Shown piece by piece: positions 7,806-17,876 of a stretch of 64,000 bases of DNA. The translations under genes and the position numbers were made by a program. Numbering within the stretch: the first letter of the stretch is position 1; the number at the start of each line of letters is the position of its first letter. The stretch covers positions 124,001 through 188,000 of the forward strand of contig NZ_JAARLZ010000007.1 in NCBI RefSeq assembly GCF_011759365.1. The letters run 5' to 3'. Below the pieces are notes generated by a model. That model saw only the letters and a list, made by a program, of their open reading frames with translations. It was not told the origin of the DNA and made no database searches. Source of the DNA: Luteibacter anthropi. Its GTDB lineage: Bacteria > Pseudomonadota > Gammaproteobacteria > Xanthomonadales > Rhodanobacteraceae.

Positions 7806-9398
7806 ATGCGTTCCAAGTTGCTCACGGTGGCCATTGCCGCCGGCCTGGGCGTTACGAGCTTCCATGTCGCGGCCGATCCGGCGTCGGCCAAGAAGGGGCA
7901 GACTGCGAGCCAGAGCGCCGAGGCGTCGAGGAACGCTGAGATCGAGGCCCTCAAGGCCCAGCTCCAGGCGTTGCAGGCAAAGGTCACCGAACTGGAGCAG
8001 CGCACCGATGCCCAGTCCGACATCAACGTCTCCACGGGCCAGAACCTCGAGGCCGTGCAGAAGCAGCAGGTCGTTGCCGATGCGGCGATCAAGAAGTCGG
8101 CCGACAAGATCTCCTACAAGGGCGTGAACATCACGCTCGGCGGCTTCCTCGCCGCCGAAACGATCTACCGCACGCATAACGAAGGCGCCGACATCGCGTC
8201 GAACTTCAATGCGATCCCGTACAAGAACAGCTCGGTCGGCCGCACGTCGGAAACGCACTTCACCGCGCGCCAGACCCGCGTCTCCCTGCTCGCCCAGGGC
8301 GACATCGATCCGAACACCCACGTCGCCGGCTACATCGAAGCCGACTTCATCGGTGGCGCCCAGACCGCGAACCAGAACGAGAGCAACTCGTTCAACCCGC
8401 GCGAGCGCAATGTCTACATGACGGTGGACTGGGACAACCCGGGCCTGCACCTGCTGGCCGGCCAGAACTGGTCGCTGCTGACGCTCAACAGCAAGGGCAT
8501 CACCCCGCGCCAGGAGCTCACCCCTCCGCAGATCGACGCCCAGTACATCCCGGGCTTCACCTGGGCCCGCCAGACGCAGATCCGCCTGGTCAAGGATTTC
8601 AACAAGCAGTACTGGCTGGGTATCTCGCTGGAAAACCCGCAGACCACGTTCGGCGTGAGCCCGAACCAGTCGAAGGCGCCGGTGCAGCCGATCTACAACA
8701 CCCCGGCCGGTTCCGGTTACGACTCGGCCAACACGCTGTCGCTTAACCACATCCCGGACGTGGTCGTGAAGTTCGCCGCCGACCCGGGCTTTGGTCACTA
8801 CGAAATCTTCGGTGTGGGCCGCGCGTTCTACAACCGCTACAACTCGGGCCAGGGCAACAGCAACCACAACGTCTACGGTGGCGGCTACGGCATCGGCGTG
8901 ATCCTGCCGGTGGTCGAGAAGGTGCTCGACTTCCAGTTCTCCGGCATGCAGGGTCGTGGCATCGGTCGTTACGGCAGCTCGCAGCTTCCGGACGTGACCT
9001 TCCGCCCGAACGGCTCCATCGCCCCCATCAAGGAAAACATGCTCCTTGCCGGCCTGACCTACCACGCCACGCCGGATTGGGACGTCTACGCCTTCGGCGG
9101 CCGCGAGCGCCAGCAGAAGGAAGCGTTCAACTACAACGGCGTGCCGCTCGGCTGGGGCAATGCCGGTTACAACAACGCCGGCTGCGATATCGAAGGCGGC
9201 AGCTGCGTAGGCAACACGAAGCAGATCTGGCAGGGCACGCTCGGTTTCTGGTGGAAGTTCTACCAGGGCAAGTTCGGTCGCGCGCAGTTCGGCGCCCAGT
9301 ACTCGCACACCCAGCGCGAAGCGTTCGAAGGCATCGGTGGTTCGCCGAAGGCCAAGGAAGACATGTTCTTCACGAGCTTCCGCTACTACCCGTTCTGA
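7806..9398 (+). CDS. Outer-membrane porin with an N-terminal coiled coil
   Basis: A 530-residue beta-barrel porin. Residues 1-23 form a signal peptide ([13 protein letters not shown] before DPA). Residues about 38-65 are a heptad-rich segment ([21 protein letters not shown]) typical of trimeric porins with a periplasmic coiled coil. The rest alternates short aromatic strands ([26 protein letters not shown]) and ends in FRYYPF with C-terminal Phe, the BamA recognition signal. A loop Cys pair occurs around GCDIEGGSC. It resembles DcaP/OprP-type porins, and substrate cannot be read from sequence. It lies close to the pst operon, but no convincing Pho box was seen upstream. Confidence 0.85.
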   Translation: MRSKLLTVAIAAGLGVTSFHVAADPASAKKGQTASQSAEASRNAEIEALKAQLQALQAKVTELEQRTDAQSDINVSTGQNLEAVQKQQVVADAAIKKSADKISYKGVNITLGGFLAAETIYRTHNEGADIASNFNAIPYKNSSVGRTSETHFTARQTRVSLLAQGDIDPNTHVAGYIEADFIGGAQTANQNESNSFNPRERNVYMTVDWDNPGLHLLAGQNWSLLTLNSKGITPRQELTPPQIDAQYIPGFTWARQTQIRLVKDFNKQYWLGISLENPQTTFGVSPNQSKAPVQPIYNTPAGSGYDSANTLSLNHIPDVVVKFAADPGFGHYEIFGVGRAFYNRYNSGQGNSNHNVYGGGYGIGVILPVVEKVLDFQFSGMQGRGIGRYGSSQLPDVTFRPNGSIAPIKENMLLAGLTYHATPDWDVYAFGGRERQQKEAFNYNGVPLGWGNAGYNNAGCDIEGGSCVGNTKQIWQGTLGFWWKFYQGKFGRAQFGAQYSHTQREAFEGIGGSPKAKEDMFFTSFRYYPF

Positions 9399-9434
9399 TA
9401 CAGGTATCGCAAAGGAGTTCGACCCAGGGACGGA

Positions 9435-9464
9435 GAAAACGGCGGGCATATGCCCGCCGTTTTC
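9435..9464. terminator. Perfectly palindromic bidirectional terminator
   Basis: A 30-base perfect palindrome (GAAAACGGCGGGCAT and its complement) gives a 13-15 bp GC stem flanked by A and T runs. It sits between the convergent porin and RND outer-membrane genes and should terminate transcription in both directions. Confidence 0.92.
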
Positions 9465-9477
9465 ATTCCGGGTGATG

Positions 9478-10929
9478 TCAGCGCTTGCTGACATCGTTCC
9501 CGGCATCCCAGCCGCCACCCAGCGCACGGATCAGGTCCACGCTGGATTGCAGCTGACGGGTACGCACCTGTTCGGCCGTGCGTTCCGCCTTCAGTGCCGC
9601 CGTCTGTGCGGTCACCACATCCAGATAGCTCACCACGCCTTCCATGTAGCGATTGGTCGCCAGCGTCTGCGATTCCTTCGCCGCGTCCGCCGCGGCATTT
9701 TCCTGGCTGGCCTCACGCCCTAAGTCTTCCAGCAGGGAGAGGTTGTCTTCCACCTCCTGGAAGGCATGCAGCACCACGCCGCGATACTGGGCCGAGGCCG
9801 CATCCAGCTCGGCTCTTGCCTGTGCAACGCGTGCTCGGCGCAGGCCGCCGTCGAACAGGGGCAGCGAAGCGAGAGGGCCCAGTGCCCAGAACCGGTTACC
9901 CGTGCTGAGCAGGCTGCCGTTGCCGACGTCCTGCCAGCCGAATCCCGCACCGAGGCTCAGGGTGGGAAAGAATGCGGCCCGGGCGACGCCGATGCTGGCA
10001 TTGGCTGCAAAGGTCCGGCGTTCGGCCGCCGCGATATCCGGACGACGCTCCAGCAGGGTCGAGGGCACGCCGAGGGGAATGGCGGGAATCGACAGCGGGG
10101 TGTTCTTCTCCGGCATCGAGAACGTGGAGGCCGTTTCGCCCACGAGCGCCGCGATGGCGTGCTCGGCCAGCGCGCGCTGTGCGCGCAGCTCCGTGCCCTG
10201 TGCCTGTGCATCTGCGTACTGGGCATTGGCTCGCGCCACGTCCAGGCCGGACGACACGCCGCCTTCCATCCGCTTCTGCGTCATCTGCTGGCCATCCGCA
10301 AACGCCGACAGCGAATCGCGGACGATGCGTCGCTCGACATCCAGCCCGCGCAGGCGGATGTAGAGATCGGCCAGGCGTGCTTCCAGGCTCAGTTTCGCCG
10401 AACCGAGATCGGCCTTTGCCGCCACGCTGAGTGCCGTGCCCTGCGCCACTTCGTTGCGGATACGGCCCCACAGGTCGAGCTCGTAGCCGGCGTTGAACTG
10501 CACGGTGCGCGTGTCGTACTCGTCGGGCTGGTTGGAGCCGCGCAATGGACGGTTGTCGGACTGGCGGTTGTTGGTCGGGCTTGCGTCGAGGCTGGCGTGG
10601 GGCAGTTCATCGGCGCGAAGCTGCTGTTCGAAGGCGCGCGATGCGTTGTAACGAGCCAGTGCGACGGCGAGATCCGGGTTGCCGGCATCGAGCTTGCTTT
10701 CGAGTTCGTCGAGCGTGGGATCGCCATACACCTTCCACCACGGTCCACGTGACGCCTCGTCGCCCGGCGCGGCCGTCGTCCAGCCGTCCGGGTTCGCGGC
10801 ACCCTTGAAGCTGTCGGGCAGCGCACCGATTGTTGGCGCCTTGTAGGTGGGCGCCAGGGAGCACCCGCCCAGCGCCAGAAGCAAGGCGGCGGTGGGCAGG
10901 CGTCGCGTCAGGTCACGCTTGCTTGCCAC
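9478..10929 (-). CDS. RND efflux outer-membrane lipoprotein (NodT/OprM type)
   Basis: An outer-membrane channel of the TolC superfamily, 483 residues from GTG 10929. The N-terminus has a type II signal peptide ending LALGGC, so Cys is probably lipidated. Two repeated OEP domains follow (about 60-250 and 270-470), with the NodT-type motifs APTYKAP, TVQFNAGYELDLWG and VPSTLLERRPDIAAAE. GTG was chosen over the longer frame because AAGGAGG lies six bases upstream and this places the signal peptide at the very start. It overlaps the adaptor gene by 17 bases and completes the three-part pump. Confidence 0.93.
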   Translation of the reverse strand: MASKRDLTRRLPTAALLLALGGCSLAPTYKAPTIGALPDSFKGAANPDGWTTAAPGDEASRGPWWKVYGDPTLDELESKLDAGNPDLAVALARYNASRAFEQQLRADELPHASLDASPTNNRQSDNRPLRGSNQPDEYDTRTVQFNAGYELDLWGRIRNEVAQGTALSVAAKADLGSAKLSLEARLADLYIRLRGLDVERRIVRDSLSAFADGQQMTQKRMEGGVSSGLDVARANAQYADAQAQGTELRAQRALAEHAIAALVGETASTFSMPEKNTPLSIPAIPLGVPSTLLERRPDIAAAERRTFAANASIGVARAAFFPTLSLGAGFGWQDVGNGSLLSTGNRFWALGPLASLPLFDGGLRRARVAQARAELDAASAQYRGVVLHAFQEVEDNLSLLEDLGREASQENAAADAAKESQTLATNRYMEGVVSYLDVVTAQTAALKAERTAEQVRTRQLQSSVDLIRALGGGWDAGNDVSKR

Positions 10930-12100
10930 GGGGGGCCTCCTTGCCGGCAGGCGTGGCGATCTGCACGAGGTCACCCTGCGAGAGCGAATCCGACGGGTGG
11001 TCGACGATGCGGTCGCCCGGCTTCAGGCCGTGGTCGATTTCCAGGCGGTCGCCGAGGTCGATCGCGATGTGCACATCGCGCAGCACCACCTTGTTGTCGG
11101 CACCGACCACGGCGATCTGCGGACCAGCGGCGCGGAAGAGCAGGGTGGTGGCCGGTACCAGCACGGTGTTCGGGTCTGGCGTCAGCGACAGCTGCACTTC
11201 GGCGAAGTCGCCCGGCAGAAGATCGTTGCGCGGGTTCTCCACCTGGAACTGCGCGCGCAGCGTGCCGGACGCCGTGTTGATGGCACTGGAGCTGCCGATC
11301 AGCGTGCCGTCCACCATTTCACCACCGTGGCCGAGCACCAGCAGCTTCACCTTCATGCCGGGGCGCACCGCGGAGGCATAGCCCTGCGGTACTTCGGTAT
11401 ACAGGCGCATCTTGTTGGTGTCGGCCACGGCGAACAGCGGCTTGTCGCTATCGGTATTGGCCGTGATGAGGTCGCCGATATCGGTATTGCGCGCGGTCAC
11501 CGTGCCATCGAACGGCGCGACGATGCGCTTGAAGCCTTCCAGCGCCGCGAGGCGGTCGACGTCGGCCTTGGCGGCAAGCACGTTGGCACGTGCCGTTTCC
11601 GCTTCGCTCGATTTTTCATCGGCCTCCTGCTTCGACACCGAACGCGAGGCGAGCAGGTTCTGCCAGCGCGTGGCAGTGGTCTCGGCCAGGCGCACGTCGG
11701 CCTGGGCACGGACAAGACCGGCCTTGGCCTGTTCGAACTGCTGGTCGAGTTCGGGCGTATCGATGGTGGCGAGCACCTGGCCGGCCTTCACCTTGTCGCC
11801 GATGTCCACGTTCCACTGCTTCAGGTAACCGGCCACGCGGGCATGGATCGGCGTGCTGATCCATGCGTCGAGATGGCCGGGCAGGGTGAGACCCTGTCCC
11901 TTCTCTGCGTTGGATGCAGTGATGACTTCCACGGTGGGAATGAGCTGTGCGTTCGTCCACTGGGTGAGCTCGTGCGATTCGACGCTGCGCAGCGAGAGGC
12001 CGGCGACGACAGCGACGACGGCGAGGCCCAGGCCGATGGCAATCGGCAGACGCAGGCGGGGCGGCCGTCCCGGTATCGCGGCAGGGGTTTCATGCGACAT
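10913..12100 (-). CDS. RND efflux periplasmic adaptor (membrane fusion protein)
   Basis: A 395-residue HlyD/AcrA-family adaptor. A cytoplasmic start is followed by one membrane anchor (about 18-38), then the barrel-sandwich/lipoyl half (PIHARVAGYLKQWNVDIGDKVKAGQVLATID), an alpha-helical hairpin (about 115-190, with many Ala/Glu/Arg), the second lipoyl half (IVAPFDGTVTARNTDIGDLI), and beta-barrel and membrane-proximal domains. It connects the RND pump to the outer-membrane channel. It overlaps the pump gene by 11 bases and the channel gene by 17. Confidence 0.95.
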   Translation of the reverse strand: MSHETPAAIPGRPPRLRLPIAIGLGLAVVAVVAGLSLRSVESHELTQWTNAQLIPTVEVITASNAEKGQGLTLPGHLDAWISTPIHARVAGYLKQWNVDIGDKVKAGQVLATIDTPELDQQFEQAKAGLVRAQADVRLAETTATRWQNLLASRSVSKQEADEKSSEAETARANVLAAKADVDRLAALEGFKRIVAPFDGTVTARNTDIGDLITANTDSDKPLFAVADTNKMRLYTEVPQGYASAVRPGMKVKLLVLGHGGEMVDGTLIGSSSAINTASGTLRAQFQVENPRNDLLPGDFAEVQLSLTPDPNTVLVPATTLLFRAAGPQIAVVGADNKVVLRDVHIAIDLGDRLEIDHGLKPGDRIVDHPSDSLSQGDLVQIATPAGKEAPRGKQA

Positions 12101-15100
12101 GGGGCTGGTCTCCGATAAGGCGTTGGTCAGAAGGAGCGGGTGCGGTGCGGCCGTGCACGATCGAGAAGATCACGGGCACGAAAAGCAGCGTGGCAAAGGT
12201 GGCGAAGATCAGGCCGCCGATGACGGCGCGACCGAGCGGGGAGTTCTGTTCGTGGCTGAGCGCCATGGGCAGCATGCCGATGACCATGGCCAGCGCCGTC
12301 ATGCAGACCGGGCGGAAGCGGGTGAATCCGGCTTCCAGCGCGGCCTTCATGGCATCGCCGTGTTCGGCCAGCCGTTCGCGGCAGAAACTCACCACCAGGA
12401 TCGAGTTGGCCGTGGCTACGCCCATGCACATGATGGCGCCGGTGAGTGCGGGTACCGACAGGCTCGTATGGGTGAGGAACAGCATCCACACGATGCCGGC
12501 GAGCGCGGCGGGCAGCGCTGTGATGATCACGAACGGATCGAGCCACGACTGGAAGTTCACCACGATCAGCAGGTAGATCAGCAATACCGCGCCGACCAGG
12601 CCGAACAGCAGGCCGCTGAAGGCTTCGTTCATCGTGCCGACCTGGCCGTGCAGGCTCACCAGCGTGCCCTTCGGTCGCGTGGCGGCGAAATGATCGAGTA
12701 CCTTCTGCACGTCGCTGGACACGCCACCGAGGTCGCGATCCTGGATCGAGGCGTAGATGTCGAAGGAGGGCATGATGTTGTAGTGCGACACCACCGCATC
12801 GCTGGGGCCGCGCTTGAACGTGGCGATGCCGCCGAGAATCTGCGTCGGATGCGCGCCGGACGAGGTCACCGGCATGGCCTTCAGGTCGGCCATGGAGTCC
12901 ATCTGGTACTGCGGCGTGGCCGCGACGATGGCATAGGACACGCCGTTCTTCGGGTTGAGCCAGAACGCCGGGGCCACCTGCGAGCTGCCGGCCAGCGAGG
13001 CCACCATGCTGTTGGTGACGTCACGCTCGGTGATGCCCAGGCCATCGGCACGCACGCGGTTCACCGTGACGTTCAGCTGCGGATAGCTCGAGCTTTGCTG
13101 CAAGCGTACGTCGGCGATGCCGGGGATCTTGCGCATCTGCTTCATGATCTCCTGCGCATAGGCCTCGTTGCCGGCGCGGTCGCGTCCGGAGATGGATACA
13201 TCCAGCGGGGCAGGTGCGCCGAAGTTGAGGATCTGGCTGGTCATGTCGGCGGGCAGGAAGGCGAACTGCGTACCCGGGAATTCACGGGGCAGCTTCGCGC
13301 GCATGGTCCGCACGAAGTCGGCGCTGGCGCCGTGGCCTTCCTTCAGCACGATCTGGATGTCGCCATCCTGCGGACCGATGGTGCCGCTGCTGTTGTAGAC
13401 CAGGTTCACGCCGCTGAGCGGCAGGCCGATATTGTCGATGATCGTATCGAGCTGGTCCGGCGGCACGATCCGGCGGATGGCGGCCTCGATGTGATCGAAC
13501 TCGGCGGCCGTCTCTTCGATACGCGTACCCATCGGCGCACGGATGTGCATCGAGATCGAATCCGAATCCGTCGCCGGGAAGAAGTCGCGACCCAGGGCCG
13601 GCACGAGCACGAACGAGGCGAGCACGAAGCACAGGAAGCCGATGATGAACGGTTTCCGGTTGCCGAGCGCGACGCCAAGGATGGCGTAGTAACCGTCACG
13701 GATGCGGGTGAAGCGATGCTCGAAGCCCAGTTGGAAGGCCACGAGTGCACGCAGAACGGCGGGCTTGCGACGGCCGTGCTGGTCGCCTTCGTGATGGTTG
13801 ATGTATGGGTCTTCGGGATGGGCGCCCACCCCCGTTTCCACGTGATGCGGCTTCAGCAGGTACATCGCCAGCGTCGGCACCAGGGTGCGCGAGAGGATGA
13901 ACGACGACACCATCGCGAAGATCACCGACAGTGCCATGGGGCGGAACAGGAAGCCGGCGATGCCGTTGAGCATGAACATCGGCACGAACACGATGCAGAT
14001 GCACAGCAGCGAAACGAAGGCCGGTGTCACGATCTGCTTCGCGCCATCCATGATGGCGTCGATCACGCCCTTGCCCTGTTCCAGATGCCAGTTGATGTTC
14101 TCGATGGTCACCGTGGCGTCGTCCACCAGGATGCCTACCGCGAGTGCCAGGCCGCCCAGGGTCATGACGTTGAGGGTCTGCCCGAACAGCGCAAGCAGGG
14201 CGATGGCCGAGAGGATCGCCAGCGGAATCGACAGGGCGATGATCACCGTCGAGCGCCAGCTGCCCAGGAACAGCAGGATCATCACCGAGGTCAGCAGCGC
14301 GGCGATCACGCCTTCGCGGGCCACCGAACTGATCGAGGCCTTCACGAAGATGGACTGGTCGCCCAGCAGGTTCGTCTTCAGCGACTTCGGCTGGGTTTCC
14401 TGGATGAGCGGCAGGAGCTTCTTGATGCCGGCCACCACGTCCAGCGTGGAGGCGTTGCCGTTCTTCAGTGCAGGCATCAGCACCGCGCGCTTGCCGTCCA
14501 CGCGCACCACGTTGTTCTGCGGTGGGGAGCCGTCGCGCACGTGGGCCACGTCGCCGATGGTGATGGTGGCGCCGTTCACCGTCTTGATGGGCAGGTTGTT
14601 CAGCTCGTCGATGGCCGTGGGGCTGTTGTTGAGCTGCACGTTGTATTCAAACGTGCCGATCTTCGCCGTGCCCACGGGGATGATCTGGTTCTGCGCACTG
14701 AGCGCCGTGCCCACGTCCTGCGCGGAAAGGCCCTTGGCCGCCAGCGCCTGCGGATTCAGGTCGAGGGTCACCTGCTTCTGCTTGCCGCCGTAAGGCGTGG
14801 GGATCGCGACGCCAGGCACCGACACGAGGGTGGGGCGCATGAAGTTCTGCGCGATGTCGCGGATGTTCGCTTCGGAGAGCTTGTTGCTCGACAACGCCAT
14901 CTGCAACACCGGCACGGTGGAGGCGTTGTAGTTAAGGATCAGCGGCGGCGTGATGCCCGGGGGCATCTGCTTGAGCACGGTCTGCGAGATCGAGGTGACC
15001 TGCGCGGTGGCAGTGCGGATGTCCACGCCTGGCTGGAAGAAGATCTTCACCACGCCCACGCCGGGCAGCGACTGCGACTCGATGTGCTCGATATCGTTCA

Positions 15101-15326
15101 CGGCGGTGGTGAGCTGGCGCTCGTAGTAATAGATCACGCGGCCGGACATCTGGTCGGGCGGCAGGCCGGTGTAGGTCCACACCACGCTGATCACCGGGAT
15201 GCCGATGTTCGGAAAGATGTCGGTGGGCGTGCGCAGGGCTGCCAGCGGTCCGGCGATGAGGATCAGCAGCGCCAGGACGATAAAGGTCAGGGGGCGCGAA
15301 AGCGCGATGCGGACGAGCGCTAGCAT
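12090..15326 (-). CDS. RND multidrug efflux permease (AcrB/MdtC-like)
   Basis: A 1078-residue proton-driven pump with two tandem halves. Each has one N-terminal helix, a large periplasmic porter domain and five or six C-terminal helices. The TM4 segment LALAVGILVDDATVTIEN carries the Asp pair used in proton relay. The opening MLALVRIALSRPLTFIVLALLIL and FPNIGIPVISV are typical of the HAE1/MdtBC side of the family. It acts with the adaptor and lipoprotein downstream. The drug range cannot be told from sequence. A two-component system 190 bases upstream on the same strand is the likely regulator. Confidence 0.95.
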   Translation of the reverse strand: MLALVRIALSRPLTFIVLALLILIAGPLAALRTPTDIFPNIGIPVISVVWTYTGLPPDQMSGRVIYYYERQLTTAVNDIEHIESQSLPGVGVVKIFFQPGVDIRTATAQVTSISQTVLKQMPPGITPPLILNYNASTVPVLQMALSSNKLSEANIRDIAQNFMRPTLVSVPGVAIPTPYGGKQKQVTLDLNPQALAAKGLSAQDVGTALSAQNQIIPVGTAKIGTFEYNVQLNNSPTAIDELNNLPIKTVNGATITIGDVAHVRDGSPPQNNVVRVDGKRAVLMPALKNGNASTLDVVAGIKKLLPLIQETQPKSLKTNLLGDQSIFVKASISSVAREGVIAALLTSVMILLFLGSWRSTVIIALSIPLAILSAIALLALFGQTLNVMTLGGLALAVGILVDDATVTIENINWHLEQGKGVIDAIMDGAKQIVTPAFVSLLCICIVFVPMFMLNGIAGFLFRPMALSVIFAMVSSFILSRTLVPTLAMYLLKPHHVETGVGAHPEDPYINHHEGDQHGRRKPAVLRALVAFQLGFEHRFTRIRDGYYAILGVALGNRKPFIIGFLCFVLASFVLVPALGRDFFPATDSDSISMHIRAPMGTRIEETAAEFDHIEAAIRRIVPPDQLDTIIDNIGLPLSGVNLVYNSSGTIGPQDGDIQIVLKEGHGASADFVRTMRAKLPREFPGTQFAFLPADMTSQILNFGAPAPLDVSISGRDRAGNEAYAQEIMKQMRKIPGIADVRLQQSSSYPQLNVTVNRVRADGLGITERDVTNSMVASLAGSSQVAPAFWLNPKNGVSYAIVAATPQYQMDSMADLKAMPVTSSGAHPTQILGGIATFKRGPSDAVVSHYNIMPSFDIYASIQDRDLGGVSSDVQKVLDHFAATRPKGTLVSLHGQVGTMNEAFSGLLFGLVGAVLLIYLLIVVNFQSWLDPFVIITALPAALAGIVWMLFLTHTSLSVPALTGAIMCMGVATANSILVVSFCRERLAEHGDAMKAALEAGFTRFRPVCMTALAMVIGMLPMALSHEQNSPLGRAVIGGLIFATFATLLFVPVIFSIVHGRTAPAPSDQRLIGDQPHVA

Positions 15327-15369
15327 GGCCGGCGCTCCGGGAGCTCTTGGGTCGCGGGCGCGACGTCAG

Positions 15370-15381
15370 CAGGACGTCCTG
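15370..15381. promoter_or_regulatory. 12-bp perfect palindrome upstream of the RND operon (possible operator)
   Basis: CAGGACGTCCTG is its own complement and lies 44 bases before the RND permease start, inside the 190-base gap after the sensor kinase. GACGTC also occurs eight bases further on. A dimeric regulator such as the adjacent response regulator could bind there. This is inference from symmetry and position only. Confidence 0.35.
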
Positions 15382-15515
15382 TACGCCGTTCGGGCACTTG
15401 GGTGTTCATCGACGGATAACGCTCGGCTTTGCCTCGGGCGGAAGCGCCCAGTGGCATCATCCTTGTCGATGCTTGTGGAAATCTTTTGGCCCGGGAAAGG
15501 TTCGCGCAAGCCGGA

Positions 15516-16937
15516 TCAGACGACCACGGGAGGCTCGCCGGGGGGCAGGGCGTCCATCACGATATGGGCCAGCAAGCCGTGTCCGCCGGGGGCTTCCAGC
15601 AGTTCGATGCTGGCATCGTGCAGCTCGACCGCACGTTGCACGATGCTCAGGCCCAGCCCAAAACCGCTGGCTGCGGCCTCCGTCTCGCGATGAAAGCGCC
15701 GGAACACGGCCTCGCGTCGCTCGACCGGAATGCCGGGGCCATCGTCGCGTATATCGATGATGGCCTTGCCGTCCCGGAGCGCGATATCGATATCTACCTG
15801 GCCGCGCTCGGGGGTATAGCGCAGCGCGTTTTCCACGAGATTGCGGAACATGGCCGTCATCGCTACCTCGTGGCCGGCCACGAGCAGTTCGGCCTCGTCG
15901 TGGTTGAGACTGAGGGAGATATCCTTTTCCGCGATCACCGGGGCCAGCTCTTCCACGACTTCCGTGGCAATGAGTACGAGGTCGAGCGGCATGCGGCGCT
16001 GCGAGGCTGCGCCGGCCTCCAGGCGGGCGATGGCGAGGATCTGCTCGATGCGCCGGCCCAGCCGGCCCAGGCTGCGCCGGGCGTTCTTCAGGGTGTACTG
16101 CACCTCGTCCGGGTCGTCGGCGATCAGCGCGCTTTCCAGGTGGATCATCGTGGCGGCAAGCGGGGTGCGCAGTTCGTGTGCCACGTCGCTGGCAAAACGA
16201 TGCTCGCGCTCGATGGCGTCTTCCAGGCGTTCCAGCTGCTGGTTCAGCGTGACGATGAGCGGCTTGATCTCGTCCGGTGTGCGATCCAGCGCGATCGGTC
16301 GCCGGCTGCCGGGGGTGCGCCGGGCGAGCAGGCGGGTGAGCAGGTCGAGCGGGCGCAGGCCCTGCTTCACGGCGAGGCTGAGCAGGATCGCCAGCAAAGG
16401 CAGGCCGATCACCAGGGGCAGGGTGTGTTCGAGCACGAGGCCGCGCGTGATGTCCTGGCGGTTGTCGTAGCGCTCGCCGATGCGGATCACCAGGCCGAAG
16501 TGGTTCTGCAACGTGAAGATGCGCCAGCGCGTGCCCTCATGCTCGATGTTGCCGAAGCCGCGTTCCTCCTGGGCGGGGGCGGCCATGTTCACGAAGTTGG
16601 CCGTGGCGGCGATGAGATGACCGCTGGGGTCGTACGCCTGGAAACCGACCTCGGGCTCGTAGCTCTTCGCGTGCACGGGCACCAGCACGCCGCCGCGCTG
16701 GGCTTCCACCGGCAAGGTAATGCTGCGGACGTTTTCCTTGGGTACGTAGCCGGGCTGGCCGTAGGCCATGAGAATGCCCAGCGTGCGCCCGGCCTGGGCA
16801 AGGCGGCCGTCCAGCAACTGGTTCATCTCGCGCTGCTCGCGCTCGTAGCTGATGGCGCCCAGGGGAATCAGCACCACCACCATCACGCCGATGACGAGCC
16901 AGGTGAGGCGCGAGCGCAGGCTCAGGGTCTTCTTCAC
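15516..16937 (-). CDS. Sensor histidine kinase (QseC/PhoQ-like)
   Basis: A 473-residue membrane kinase. Helices lie at about 12-32 and 172-195, and bracket a periplasmic sensor domain of about 140 residues. A HAMP-like linker follows, then the phospho-acceptor helix SDVAHELRTPL with its His near residue 255, N box NLVENALRYTP, G1 DDGPGIP and G2 GFGLGLSIV. It autophosphorylates and should pass the phosphate to the response regulator encoded just before it, with which it shares a 4-base overlap. The signal is unknown. Confidence 0.94.
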   Translation of the reverse strand: MKKTLSLRSRLTWLVIGVMVVVLIPLGAISYEREQREMNQLLDGRLAQAGRTLGILMAYGQPGYVPKENVRSITLPVEAQRGGVLVPVHAKSYEPEVGFQAYDPSGHLIAATANFVNMAAPAQEERGFGNIEHEGTRWRIFTLQNHFGLVIRIGERYDNRQDITRGLVLEHTLPLVIGLPLLAILLSLAVKQGLRPLDLLTRLLARRTPGSRRPIALDRTPDEIKPLIVTLNQQLERLEDAIEREHRFASDVAHELRTPLAATMIHLESALIADDPDEVQYTLKNARRSLGRLGRRIEQILAIARLEAGAASQRRMPLDLVLIATEVVEELAPVIAEKDISLSLNHDEAELLVAGHEVAMTAMFRNLVENALRYTPERGQVDIDIALRDGKAIIDIRDDGPGIPVERREAVFRRFHRETEAAASGFGLGLSIVQRAVELHDASIELLEAPGGHGLLAHIVMDALPPGEPPVVV

Positions 16938-17599
16938 TGGGGGTCCCTGGGGATCATGTAGCCGATGCCTCGGATGGTGTGGATCACTTCGGGGCTGAGC
17001 TTGCGCCGCAGCCAGTGCACCTGCACCTCGATGGCATTGCGGTCCACGATGGTATCGAAGCCGTAGACCGAGCCTTCCAGGCTTTCCCTGCGCACGATAC
17101 GCCCGGCCCGCTCCATGAGGATGCGCAGCACGGCGAACTCTCGGCGAGTGAGGGTGACGCGCTGGCCGCGGAACTCCACTTCCATGGTGGCCAGGTCGAG
17201 CAGCAGGCCGCCGACTTCCACCCGGTTATCCACCAGGCCCTGCGCCCGCCGGGTGAGCGAGCGAATGCGGGCGGCCAGCTCACCCAGGTGAAAGGGCTTC
17301 ACCAGGTAATCGTCCGCGCCGAGGTCGAGCCCGCGGATACGGGCCTCCAGCGCATCGCGTGCGGTCATCACCAGCACCGGGGTCTTCACGCCCGAGCGCC
17401 GGGCTTCGGCGAGCAGTTCCAGGCCGTCCTTACCGGGAAGGCCCAGGTCGAGCAGCACGAGGTCGATGGAGCCGTCCGCCAGCGCCGCCAGGCCCTGGCG
17501 CCCATCGGTGAGCCAGGTGACGGCATAGGACTGGTGTTCGAGAGCGTGTTTGATCGCCTCGCCCAGTTCGGTGTCGTCTTCCATCAGGAGGATATGCAT
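16934..17599 (-). CDS. OmpR-family response regulator
   Basis: A 221-residue regulator. The receiver domain (1-115) has the acidic pair EDD near residues 7-9, phospho-acceptor Asp near 51 (LVLLDLGLPG), Thr in VLVMTA and Lys in LVKPF. A winged-helix DNA-binding domain (about 125-218) ends VHWLRRKLSPEVIHTIRGIGYMI. ATG 17599 is used because MHILLMEDD is the family's standard beginning. The frame runs another 20 residues upstream without domain content. It partners the kinase downstream and probably controls the RND operon, as in QseB/PmrA-type systems. Confidence 0.94.
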   Translation of the reverse strand: MHILLMEDDTELGEAIKHALEHQSYAVTWLTDGRQGLAALADGSIDLVLLDLGLPGKDGLELLAEARRSGVKTPVLVMTARDALEARIRGLDLGADDYLVKPFHLGELAARIRSLTRRAQGLVDNRVEVGGLLLDLATMEVEFRGQRVTLTRREFAVLRILMERAGRIVRRESLEGSVYGFDTIVDRNAIEVQVHWLRRKLSPEVIHTIRGIGYMIPRDPQ

Positions 17600-17876
17600 G
17601 GATGTGGCTCGGCTCGGCGGTTCGGATAGGCCCGGGGAGACTGACATGATCGGGAGCATGGCTTTTGCCTTGCTTTTGTCCCCTTGCTGCGAATCGTCTC
17701 ACCGGCTGAGGGGGCTTGCGAAGGCGTAACGTGAACGGATTCCCACCGTATTTCCAGTCCGACCCCTACTGGAAACGGGCATTTATCACGGTTTTGCAGG
17801 TGAATTTGCCCAAAAGCTGAATCTGTTGCGTTGCAGCGCTTGCAAGGTAACAGGGCGGTGGGTAGGTTCGGCCGTC

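Noticed and set aside
7590-9527. 645-codon reverse frame opposite the porin
   Set aside because: Antisense shadow of a clear signal-peptide porin. No recognisable motifs.
11853-15323. 1156-codon forward frame opposite the RND pump and adaptor
   Set aside because: It is a GC-rich antisense shadow with His/Arg/Asp/Gly-rich low-complexity translation and no domain. The reverse strand encodes a complete RND protein.
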